In this document: in pieces, positions 1 through 7,086 of the stretch
Layout: each line of letters opens with the position of its first letter
Numbering within the stretch: the first letter of the stretch is position 1
Origin: Lacrimispora amygdalina
Lineage (GTDB): Bacteria > Bacillota > Clostridia > Lachnospirales > Lachnospiraceae
NCBI RefSeq assembly: GCF_900205965.1
Contig: NZ_OAOF01000003.1
Coordinates: 124,001-188,000 of the forward strand
Direction: 5' to 3'
DNA: 64,000 nt
Translations under genes and position numbers: made by a program
Notes under the pieces: generated by a model
What the model saw: the letters and a program-made list of their open reading frames with translations, nothing else
The model's database searches: none
What the model was told of the DNA's origin: nothing

Positions 1-1689
1 GGCTGCTTCGATAGCAGCATCCGAGCCCAGTCCGCCCATGGCTATACCGATATCTGAACGGGCAAGTACCGGCGCATCGTTAATGCCGTCTCCCACAAAG
101 GCAAGCTTGCCTTTTGCGGACTTGCCTGCATTCAGAATTTCAACCTGCTCCACTTTTTGATCTGGCAGCAGCTGTGCATGAACCTCATCCAGATCGAGCT
201 CTTTTGCAACTGCGTTTGCAATCTGTATGTTGTCTCCGGTTAACATAACTATCCTGCGGACCCCGGCATCCTTAAGGCGTGCAATCGCTGCACGGCTGTC
301 AGACTTGATTTCATCAGCAATTACAATAGTTCCGGCAAAGATGCCATTTACTGCTACATAAACCTTCGTTCCAATCTCATCATTGGGCTGGAATGCAATA
401 TTTTCCCGCTCCATCAGCTTATCATTTCCTGCTAGTATAACCGCCCCATCCGCTGTGACGCGGATGCCGTGTCCTGAAATCTCTTCATAGTCCTGCAGAG
501 CATCCCTGGATATTTCTTTGTCATATGCCTTCGTGATGGAACGGGCAATGGGATGGTTGGAGAAGCTTTCAGCATTTGCCGCGTATTCCAAAAGCTGTGC
601 TTTTGTGGTATCGCCGGCAGGCAGCAGGTTTCTGACTGCAAATATGCCTTTGGTAAGAGTACCTGTCTTATCAAACACAACAGTATCCAGGTTGTTAAGC
701 GCTTCCAGATAGTTGCTTCCTTTTATCAGAATGCCTTGCCTTGAAGCTGCTCCGATACCGCCGAAGAATCCAAGCGGAATTGAGATAACCAGTGCGCAGG
801 GACAGGAGATAACAAGAAAGATGAGTCCCCGGTTGATCCATTCCGTCCAGATGCCGCCGAAAAACAGAGGAGGAACGACCGCAAGCAGAAGCGCAAGTCC
901 TACTACTGCCGGTGTATAGTAACGGGAAAATGTTGTGATGAAGTTTTCAGAAGGAGCCTTTTTACTGCTGGCATTCTCAACCAGATCAATAATTTTCGCT
1001 ACGGTGGATTGCCCAAATTCACGTGAGACTTCTACAGTCAGTACGCCGCTTTGGTTGATGCAGCCCGCCAGAACCGTTTCTCCAGCTTTCACAGAACGCG
1101 GAACCGATTCACCGGTCAGTGCGCTGGTATCCAGCATGGATTCGCCATCGACAACCGACCCATCCAGAGGAACTTTTTCACCGGGGCGAATAATGATGAT
1201 ATCACCGATATTCACCTTATCAGGATCAACCTTTTCCGTGCTTCCGCCACGCTTTAAATTGGCATAATCGGGACGGATATCCATAAGGGATGTAATAGAT
1301 TTTTTGGATTTGCGAACAGCAGCATCCTGAAAATATTCGCCTACCTGATAAAATAGCATGACTGCAACGCCTTCCGGAAAATCACCAATTGCAAATGCGC
1401 CAATTGTAGCAACACTCATTAAAAAATTTTCATCAAATATCTGACCCTTTGAGATGTTCTTCAGCGCCTGCATAACAACTTCACCGCCGAGTATTAAGTA
1501 GCTGAGTCCAAACACGGCAAACTGATAAGCGGCTGCGTTTGGAAATGCTTTTTTCAGTACCAGACCTGCTCCAAACAGGAGAATGCCGAATATCAATTGT
1601 ATAATTTTTGTTTTATTTAAGTCCCCACCTTGATGCTCATGTGTATGTTCATGTGTATGTTCATGATTATGATTATGTGCCATATTCAT
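1..1689 (-). CDS. Heavy-metal-translocating P-type ATPase (Zn/Cd/Co type), 3' end missing
   Basis: Membrane pump that exports soft divalent metals using ATP. The 563 visible codons show the whole family signature: a TGES actuator motif, the metal-binding CPC in a membrane helix (C296-P-C298), the phosphorylated DKTGT (D340), the HP motif of the P1B class (H379), and GDGINDAP near the window edge. About 60 C-terminal residues are outside the window. There is no N-terminal CxxC (HMA) domain. In its place is a histidine-rich tail (His at nearly every second position over the first 20 residues), which probably gathers metal. The start is the ATG at 1689, about 5 bases after AAGG; a second ATG lies two codons in. 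The CPC motif favours Zn/Cd/Pb, with Co possible. No ArsR/CadC gene is adjacent, though the promoter carries sites of that type. Confidence 0.93.
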   Translation of the reverse strand, partial: MNMAHNHNHEHTHEHTHEHQGGDLNKTKIIQLIFGILLFGAGLVLKKAFPNAAAYQFAVFGLSYLILGGEVVMQALKNISKGQIFDENFLMSVATIGAFAIGDFPEGVAVMLFYQVGEYFQDAAVRKSKKSITSLMDIRPDYANLKRGGSTEKVDPDKVNIGDIIIIRPGEKVPLDGSVVDGESMLDTSALTGESVPRSVKAGETVLAGCINQSGVLTVEVSREFGQSTVAKIIDLVENASSKKAPSENFITTFSRYYTPAVVGLALLLAVVPPLFFGGIWTEWINRGLIFLVISCPCALVISIPLGFFGGIGAASRQGILIKGSNYLEALNNLDTVVFDKTGTLTKGIFAVRNLLPAGDTTKAQLLEYAANAESFSNHPIARSITKAYDKEISRDALQDYEEISGHGIRVTADGAVILAGNDKLMERENIAFQPNDEIGTKVYVAVNGIFAGTIVIADEIKSDSRAAIARLKDAGVRRIVMLTGDNIQIANAVAKELDLDEVHAQLLPDQKVEQVEILNAGKSAKGKLAFVGDGINDAPVLARSDIGIAMGGLGSDAAIEAA

Positions 1690-1760
1690 ACCAACCTTTC
1701 TTTCGTTTGTGTAAAACCCGGTAATAATTCATTACTTGCCATACTGCATGTAATCGAACT

Positions 1761-1811
1761 GTTGAATGATTGTTCAATTGTATTATAGTTGAATGTATAG
1801 TCAATTGTCAA
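1761..1811 (-). promoter_or_regulatory. Sigma-A promoter with two tandem operator-like repeats for the metal ATPase
   Basis: Read on the minus strand there is a consensus -35 TTGACA (1806-1811), an 18-bp spacer and TATAAT (1782-1787). Two near-identical 21-bp elements, GTTGAATG-N5-TCAATTGT on the plus strand, lie at 1761-1781 and 1789-1809. Each is an imperfect inverted repeat. The proximal one contains TGAA-N6-TTCA (1763-1776), the core form of ArsR/SmtB metal-sensor operators. One copy covers the promoter spacer and -35, the other lies just past the -10, which suits repression by a metal sensor. The regulator is inferred. Confidence 0.7.
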
Positions 1812-2110
1812 CACGAATTTTTAAAATAGAATTTTATGATAGCTGCGTTTTACACAGATAACCGTTATTCTTCCTTGTTTTTCTATGAATATGCCTCATT
1901 TTAAATATGTCATGTAATTTCATCTTATACTGTTTGGTTTAGAATTTAAGTAAAAAAAGTTGAAAATAATAGTAAATGTGACGTTTTTTGGTAATATTGT
2001 AAAAGATTATGGAATAATGATCTGATCTATGATATATTTCATTATATTAGAATAATTTTTTCTTATTTCTAATAGTAAATACTATTATTTAAAACTAGAG
2101 GATACAAAAG
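1812..2110. other. AT-rich intergenic region with an 8-bp inverted repeat
   Basis: About 300 bases separate the ATPase promoter from the next gene and no gene is seen here. The only clear structure is a perfect inverted repeat, TAATAGTA-AA-TACTATTA, at 2070-2087. It lies just before the AGAGG ribosome site (2096-2100) of the zinc-ribbon gene, so it may be an operator or may simply be part of AT-rich promoter DNA. Confidence 0.4.
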
Positions 2111-2397
2111 ATGTATTGCAAAAATTGAGCGAAAGAATTGACGACAAAGCAGTGGTATGTCCGCATTGCGGCGTTGCCCAGGTGCCCCAAGTGGTCGATA
2201 ATGGCGGTTTCGGCTGGGGAATTTTAGGCTGTTGCATTCCGATCGTGGGATTAATTCTTTTTCTGGTCTGGAAAGACTCCAAACCAAAAACTGCAAAAGC
2301 AGCGGGTTTAGGTGCTTTAATTAGTGTAATTTGTATTGTACTTATGTATGTATTAGCGTTTGCTCTGGGCATTCTTGGTGCTGTCGCTGGCTATTAA
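2111..2397 (+). pseudogene. Zinc-ribbon small membrane protein, frameshifted after codon 5
   Basis: From the ATG at 2111, which has AGAGG 10 bases upstream, translation gives MYCKN and then TGA (2126-2128). The frame one base over continues as SERIDDKAVVCPHCGVAQ, followed by two hydrophobic segments and a stop at 2397. Adding one base after TG at 2126-2127 would restore CKNC...CPHC, the paired CxxC of a zinc-ribbon domain, so a single-base deletion is the simplest reading. A TTG at 2116 is in the downstream frame and could start a 93-residue product, but it would lack the first CxxC and has no well-placed ribosome site. Members of this type are small membrane proteins of unknown role. Confidence 0.75.
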
Positions 2398-2415
2398 TAA
2401 GCGGTCTGTACTGAT

Positions 2416-2769
2416 ATGAATGGTTTTTTATACCGATGGCTTCCAATTGTCTTTGGCTGCCATTGCAGGCCAGAGCGTTCATTTTACTTTCACGGAAAGC
2501 AATTTCCTGTTTGTGCGAGATGTACCGGTGAATTGGCAGGTATACTATTTTTAAGTGTTACATACGCCATATATCACCCGCCAATCCTATATGCTCTTAT
2601 TTTTTTGATTCCCATGATTCTGGACGGGGGAATTCAGTTATTGACCAGATATGAAAGCACCAATATCAGGAGATTTTTCACCGGTCTCTTTTTTGGATAT
2701 GGTTTTTTTTACCTGATTGCTGCAAGCTTGGTTGCAACTTATTGGATTGGCTATCATAAGTGGAATTGA
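2416..2769 (+). CDS. DUF2085 family membrane protein
   Basis: A 117-residue protein with a conserved CHCRPERSF motif near residue 15, CARCTGE near residue 35, and three or four hydrophobic segments. This is the pattern of the DUF2085 family of predicted membrane proteins, whose function is unknown. The paired cysteines and histidine suggest metal binding. The gene follows the zinc-ribbon gene by 18 bases, so the two probably share a transcript that ends at the hairpin just downstream. No strong ribosome site precedes the ATG. Confidence 0.75.
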   Translation: MNGFLYRWLPIVFGCHCRPERSFYFHGKQFPVCARCTGELAGILFLSVTYAIYHPPILYALIFLIPMILDGGIQLLTRYESTNIRRFFTGLFFGYGFFYLIAASLVATYWIGYHKWN

Positions 2770-2770
2770 T

Positions 2771-2797
2771 AAAGACAGGGGGAGTTCCCTGTCTTTT
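2771..2797 (+). terminator. Rho-independent terminator
   Basis: AAAGACAGGG, a six-base loop, then CCCTGTCTTTT. It directly follows the stop of the DUF2085 gene. Confidence 0.85.
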
Positions 2798-2845
2798 CGA
2801 TTAATATTGTAAAAAATATGCTTCAATCTTAAAGGAGAGGTTATT

Positions 2846-3784
2846 ATGAGTAAAATGGAGAAGGAACCATACTTGAAGCTGTCAGGCAGCCTTAGCCGCA
2901 AGGATTGCGAATTGATTCATATGCTAGAGGAACTATGCGTAAAAAATGATCAAATCACTCTGAAACTGGAACTTGACTATAAGCGGAGTGATGCAGATAA
3001 TAAAACGGTTAAAACTACATTATCCAATATCAATGAATTCCTGTATTTTCATGGTGAAGAGCTGATCGGATATATGGGAATATGCAGTTTTGGAGGAAGC
3101 TCCCAACCACTTGAAATAACCGGAATGGTGCACCCTCAGTACAGACGCCGGGGAATTTTCTCAAAATTGAGTGAACTGGTTATTACAGAATGCAGAAGAA
3201 GAAATGCAGGAGGAATTCTTGCCCTTTGTGATAGAAATTCAATTTCCGGTCAGAAGTTTTTAGAACAGACAGAAGCGGTTTATAATTACTCTGAATTTGA
3301 AATGTATCTGCATGATGAATCATACAAAGCAATGGAAAAGCAGCCCCCTGGCAGGATTACGTTCAGAAAAGCGGTCAATGCAGATGCCTCACAGATCACC
3401 AGACAGGATAACCTTTATTTTGGCGGAAGTCCACAGGAGGGGAATGAGGAGGACGAAAATACCGATATTCTTTTGCCGGAAGAGGAAGAAAAACGAGGCA
3501 TGACAATCTATATTGCGGAAATGGATGACAGGATAATAGGAAAGGTAAACCTGCAGATATCTGACAGCGGCACTGGAGGAATCTATGGACTGGGAGTTCT
3601 TCCGGAAAACCGGGGAAAGGGGTTTGGACGGGCAATCCTGGTCAATGCCATAGAAAAGCTAAAGGAATTAAAAGCGTCAGAAATTATGCTTCAGGTAGCT
3701 GCTGAAAATGCGGCGGCTTTAAGTTTATATAAATCCTGCGGATTTCGGGAAACGTCGGTTATGGATTATTTTGAGGCAGAGTAA
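2846..3784 (+). CDS. GNAT family N-acetyltransferase, two-domain
   Basis: A 312-residue protein with two acetyltransferase (GNAT) folds. The first half contains VHPQYRRRGIFSKL (about residues 94-107) and the second contains GLGVLPENRGKGFGRAIL (about 248-265). Both match the R/Q-x-x-G-x-G/A loop that binds the acetyl-CoA pyrophosphate. The second is closer to consensus and is the more likely active domain. Substrate unknown. The start ATG at 2846 follows AAAGGAGAGG with good spacing. It is probably co-transcribed with the MFS carrier, whose start lies 4 bases beyond its stop. Confidence 0.85.
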   Translation: MSKMEKEPYLKLSGSLSRKDCELIHMLEELCVKNDQITLKLELDYKRSDADNKTVKTTLSNINEFLYFHGEELIGYMGICSFGGSSQPLEITGMVHPQYRRRGIFSKLSELVITECRRRNAGGILALCDRNSISGQKFLEQTEAVYNYSEFEMYLHDESYKAMEKQPPGRITFRKAVNADASQITRQDNLYFGGSPQEGNEEDENTDILLPEEEEKRGMTIYIAEMDDRIIGKVNLQISDSGTGGIYGLGVLPENRGKGFGRAILVNAIEKLKELKASEIMLQVAAENAAALSLYKSCGFRETSVMDYFEAE

Positions 3785-3788
3785 AAAT

Positions 3789-5075
3789 ATGATGGAGAAA
3801 ACTGAAAATAAAAAACATCCACTTATTGAATTATTAATACATAACAAAGGGAACCCGAGGACTCTGGTGCTGATGGAACCGCTCTGGGGCATTCCATATA
3901 ATTTAATAGCACCTTTTGCCACACTATATATGTACACACAGGGAATAACGGATGTGCAGATCGGAGTGCTTCTGTCGGTCGCCATGATGGTTCAGGTTCT
4001 TTTTTCCTTTTTTGGAGGTATCATTACCGATAAGCTGGGACGAAAATTTACAACCATGATGGGAGATTTTTTTGGCTGGTGTATTGCCTGCCTGATATGG
4101 GCGGTTTCGGGTAACTTCTGGTTCTTTTTAGCAGCAGTCTTATTAAACAGTTTTGAACAGATCAACCAGACCGCATGGTTCTGTCTGTTAATTGAGGATG
4201 CAGATTCCAGAGATTTAGTCGGAATCTATACCTGGGTGAACATAGGTGGTCTGATTGCAATCTTTTTTGCACCTGTTTCGGGATTGTTAATCAATTCCTT
4301 TACTGTGGTTCCGGTTATCCGTGTTTTATATTTGGTATTTGCTGTTAATATGCTGATTAAAGTCATAATTACCTATCGTTTTTGTGAAGAAACCAGACAG
4401 GGTAAAATTCGTATGGCTGAAACGAAAGATACCCCTGTATTAAAGATGATATATGAATACAAGGATCTGATCCCCAAAGTACTGATGAATAAAGAAGTTA
4501 TGAAAGTGCTGATCGTCTCTGTGATATTGCATGTTGCAAATCTTGTTAATACCAGCTTTTTTAGTTTGTATGTAACTCAGAGACTGGGGATTGCAAGCCG
4601 CTATCTTGCTTTTTTTCCAATCTTGAATGCGGCTGTAATGCTGTTTTTCATGATCGGAATCCAGCACCGTCTGGAATCCGTGAAATTCCGGGTGCCCATG
4701 TGGATCGGTCTGGTATTGTATGCGGCGTCATCCGCTCTTTTAATCCTGGCGCCTGCTGGCAGATTAACGCTTATCGTTATTTATGTCTTTGTTTTAGCGG
4801 TAGCCAGTGCACTTGTAATGCCGCGTAAAGATGCTCTGCTTCAGTTAAATATTAATCCGGACGAACGTGCCCGCATTAATGCTTTAATTATGTCCTTTAC
4901 CATTGCATTTGCATCACCTTTTGGCTGGTTTGCGGGATGGCTGTCAAGTATGGACCGGCGTTACCCATTTGTATTTATATTTAGTATTTATGTCTTAGCA
5001 ATTCTTATTATCGGACGTATCCGGGATCCTGAGTTTGCAGACCACTCGGTAGATCCGGTTACAGCAGAGGAGTGA
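3789..5075 (+). CDS. MFS transporter
   Basis: About 428 residues with roughly twelve hydrophobic segments. The sequence GGIITDKLGRKF after the second helix matches the MFS G-x-x-x-D-R/K-x-G-R-R/K loop motif. It resembles drug or small-molecule efflux carriers, but the substrate cannot be told from sequence. The start is the first of two adjacent ATGs (3789), preceded by GAGG. An in-frame TTG at 3771 would overlap the upstream gene and has no better ribosome site. Likely in an operon with the acetyltransferase. Confidence 0.85.
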   Translation: MMEKTENKKHPLIELLIHNKGNPRTLVLMEPLWGIPYNLIAPFATLYMYTQGITDVQIGVLLSVAMMVQVLFSFFGGIITDKLGRKFTTMMGDFFGWCIACLIWAVSGNFWFFLAAVLLNSFEQINQTAWFCLLIEDADSRDLVGIYTWVNIGGLIAIFFAPVSGLLINSFTVVPVIRVLYLVFAVNMLIKVIITYRFCEETRQGKIRMAETKDTPVLKMIYEYKDLIPKVLMNKEVMKVLIVSVILHVANLVNTSFFSLYVTQRLGIASRYLAFFPILNAAVMLFFMIGIQHRLESVKFRVPMWIGLVLYAASSALLILAPAGRLTLIVIYVFVLAVASALVMPRKDALLQLNINPDERARINALIMSFTIAFASPFGWFAGWLSSMDRRYPFVFIFSIYVLAILIIGRIRDPEFADHSVDPVTAEE

Positions 5076-5077
5076 TT

Positions 5078-5197
5078 ATGTATAATCATGCACCTGAGGG
5101 GTATATTTGCCCTTTTTGCCAGATCGCAAAAGGTAAAGAAAATGAACAGATCAGTACGAAGCAGAATGATATTATATACGATGATTCTAACCACTGA
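5078..5197 (+). pseudogene. Truncated HIT (histidine triad) family protein
   Basis: The 39-codon frame begins MYNHAPEGYICPFCQIAKG, which matches the start of HIT-family nucleotide hydrolases of about 140 residues whose N-terminus carries a CPFC motif. It stops after IYDDSNH at 5195-5197, long before the HxHxH catalytic site. The DNA that follows does not resume the family in any frame and instead enters a promoter. It starts 2 bases after the MFS stop, so it was probably the last gene of that operon and lost its 3' end. Confidence 0.75.
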
Positions 5198-5234
5198 CTC
5201 AATATTGGTAATATTGGCTAATTAACCGCTAATC

Positions 5235-5327
5235 TTGACAAACAGCCGGATTTTCTGTATACTGGCACCATAGATAGGTAACTTTTTTGGACGTTTTCAG
5301 AGGCTCTATTCTTGAAGAATAGAGCCT
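5235..5327 (+). promoter_or_regulatory. Promoter and hairpin leader of the RNA-helicase transcript
   Basis: A consensus promoter, TTGACA (5235-5240), 17 bp, TATACT (5258-5263), is followed by a leader containing a perfect stem at 5301-5327: AGGCTCTATTC, a TTGAA loop, GAATAGAGCCT. After it comes TTTACCTTT, a weak U-rich run. The position, between promoter and first gene, suggests an attenuator or mRNA-stabilising hairpin. DEAD-box helicase genes are often controlled through structured leaders, so this may be self-regulation. That role is inferred. Confidence 0.7.
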
Positions 5328-5370
5328 TTACCTTTGGAAAAGGATTAAGAATTATTGGAGGAATATTAAG

Positions 5371-5532
5371 ATGTCAATGAAAGATATAGAAAAAATGAAA
5401 AAATTACTGGAAGAAAAGAAAGCAAAAAGCTCTTTCTTACAGGCAGAAAAGAAGATCGGCTCTGGTAAAGTGGAAAAGAGGAATAAGAATATAGGACTTG
5501 AATTTACAAGAACACATAAAATCTCACAGTAA
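5371..5532 (+). CDS. Small conserved-looking basic protein, 53 aa
   Basis: A short frame starting at ATG 5371 with a good ribosome site (TTGGAGG, about 9 bases upstream) encodes 53 residues. The protein is rich in lysine and glutamate. It begins MSMKDIEKMKKLLEEKKAK (a likely charged helix) and ends IGLEFTRTHKISQ. It sits between the helicase promoter and the helicase itself, 40 bases ahead of it, so the two probably share a transcript. The composition suggests RNA or ribosome contact, but no family can be named with confidence. Confidence 0.6.
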   Translation: MSMKDIEKMKKLLEEKKAKSSFLQAEKKIGSGKVEKRNKNIGLEFTRTHKISQ

Positions 5533-5572
5533 TGGGGGAACGTGATATAATACAGATTCTAAAGGAGAATGC

Positions 5573-6922
5573 ATGCAGTTTAAAGATTTAAATATTATGC
5601 CGGATATTATTAAGGCACTGGAAAAAGAACAATATAAAACTCCCACACCCATTCAGAAAGAAGCAATCCCGGTTGTTTTAGGCGGCAGGGATTTACTTGG
5701 GTGTGCACAGACTGGTACGGGTAAGACCGCTGCCTTTGCAATACCAACTCTGCAGCTTCTTTGCGGTGGGAAAACACCTGGAATGAAGCAGCGTAAGATT
5801 AAAGCGCTTGTCATAACACCAACCAGAGAGCTGGCTTTGCAGATATATGAAAGCTTTAACACCTATGGTCAATACACCAGCTTAAAAAGCTGCGTAGTCT
5901 TTGGGGGAGTCTCTCAAAAACCGCAGGAGGAAGATTTAAAACGAGGGGTTGATATCCTCGTGGCAACGCCAGGGAGGCTTCTGGCACTTATGGATCAGAA
6001 GCTGATCAGCCTCAATGATCTTAAAATACTGATTCTTGATGAAGCGGACCGCATGCTGGATATGGGATTTATTCATGATGTGAAAAAGATTATAGGAAAA
6101 ACGCCGCCTAAAAAGCAGACATTATTTTTCTCTGCGACAATGCCGCCTGACATTGCCAGGCTGGCTGATACGATTCTTAATAACCCCGCAAAAATAGTAA
6201 TTACTCCGGTTTCGTCAACGGTGGATACTATTGACCAATATTTGTATTATACGGATAAAAGCAATAAAAAGAATCTGCTGCTGCATATTTTGGAAGATAA
6301 TAATATTTCTTCCGTACTGGTATTTATGCGGACCAAGCATGGAGCAGACCGTCTGATCAGACAATTGGCAAAGAGTAACGTGACTGCCCAGGCAATTCAC
6401 GGAGATAAATCCCAGGGAGCACGTCAGCGTGCACTAAGCAGTTTTAAAGACAAGACACTCCGGATCTTACTTGCCACAGATATTGCAGCAAGGGGGATTG
6501 ACATTGATGAATTAACTCATGTCATAAACTTTGACCTGCCGGATACTCCGGAGACTTATGTACACCGGATTGGACGTACCGGAAGGGCGGGGCTTGACGG
6601 AACAGCAATATCCTTCTGCGATTTCGATGAAAAAGAGCAGCTGAAAGATATTGAAAAATTAATCGGAAAGAAATTAAAAGAGATATCAGACCACCCGTAT
6701 CCGCTGAAAAACAACTTTCCGGCAGTTAAAACCACACAGCCAAGAAGAGATACCGGACGGACGGAGAAATCAAAAAGCCACTCTGCTGCACAAAGATCGG
6801 GTACATCATCAGAGAGAACGTCATCAATGCCTAAGAAGAAATACCGTATGACAGCAGATGGAACACTAAAAGAGAAAAAGAGTTACAGTAAATCTCCAAC
6901 AAAAAGAAAAAGCAGCAGATAA
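5573..6922 (+). CDS. DEAD-box ATP-dependent RNA helicase
   Basis: 449 residues with all helicase motifs in order: the Q motif TPTPIQ (23-28), motif I AQTGTGKT (45-52), PTRELALQ, the DEAD box (D156-D159), SAT near 187, and in the second RecA-like domain DIAARGIDI and HRIGRTGRAG. The last ~70 residues are basic, rich in S/T/K/R and predicted disordered, as in RhlE/CshA-like helicases, where the tail anchors the enzyme to RNA. It probably remodels mRNA or ribosome-assembly intermediates, often in the cold. The ATG at 5573 follows AAGGAG. A terminator follows the gene. Confidence 0.92.
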   Translation: MQFKDLNIMPDIIKALEKEQYKTPTPIQKEAIPVVLGGRDLLGCAQTGTGKTAAFAIPTLQLLCGGKTPGMKQRKIKALVITPTRELALQIYESFNTYGQYTSLKSCVVFGGVSQKPQEEDLKRGVDILVATPGRLLALMDQKLISLNDLKILILDEADRMLDMGFIHDVKKIIGKTPPKKQTLFFSATMPPDIARLADTILNNPAKIVITPVSSTVDTIDQYLYYTDKSNKKNLLLHILEDNNISSVLVFMRTKHGADRLIRQLAKSNVTAQAIHGDKSQGARQRALSSFKDKTLRILLATDIAARGIDIDELTHVINFDLPDTPETYVHRIGRTGRAGLDGTAISFCDFDEKEQLKDIEKLIGKKLKEISDHPYPLKNNFPAVKTTQPRRDTGRTEKSKSHSAAQRSGTSSERTSSMPKKKYRMTADGTLKEKKSYSKSPTKRKSSR

Positions 6923-6929
6923 TAAAAAA

Positions 6930-6969
6930 AAAGAGGTATTGAGATGAAAAGTCCTGATACCTCTTTTTA
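6930..6969 (+). terminator. Rho-independent terminator of the helicase gene
   Basis: AAGAGGTAT and ATACCTCTTTTTAT pair across a loop of about 17 bases, just after the helicase stop. Confidence 0.8.
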
Positions 6970-7086
6970 TAATGGAATGTTTCACAGGGCTTGGATTAAT
7001 ATTGATAGTCAATTAAAATTTTAATGGAATCACTTAAAAACCGCACAGAACCATTTTCATAAGAATAAAATGAACTGAGAATAAAA

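Noticed and set aside
2116..2397. Intact 93-aa protein starting at TTG
   Set aside because: The ribosome site fits the ATG at 2111, and the family's first CxxC lies across the frame break, so a frameshift is the better reading.
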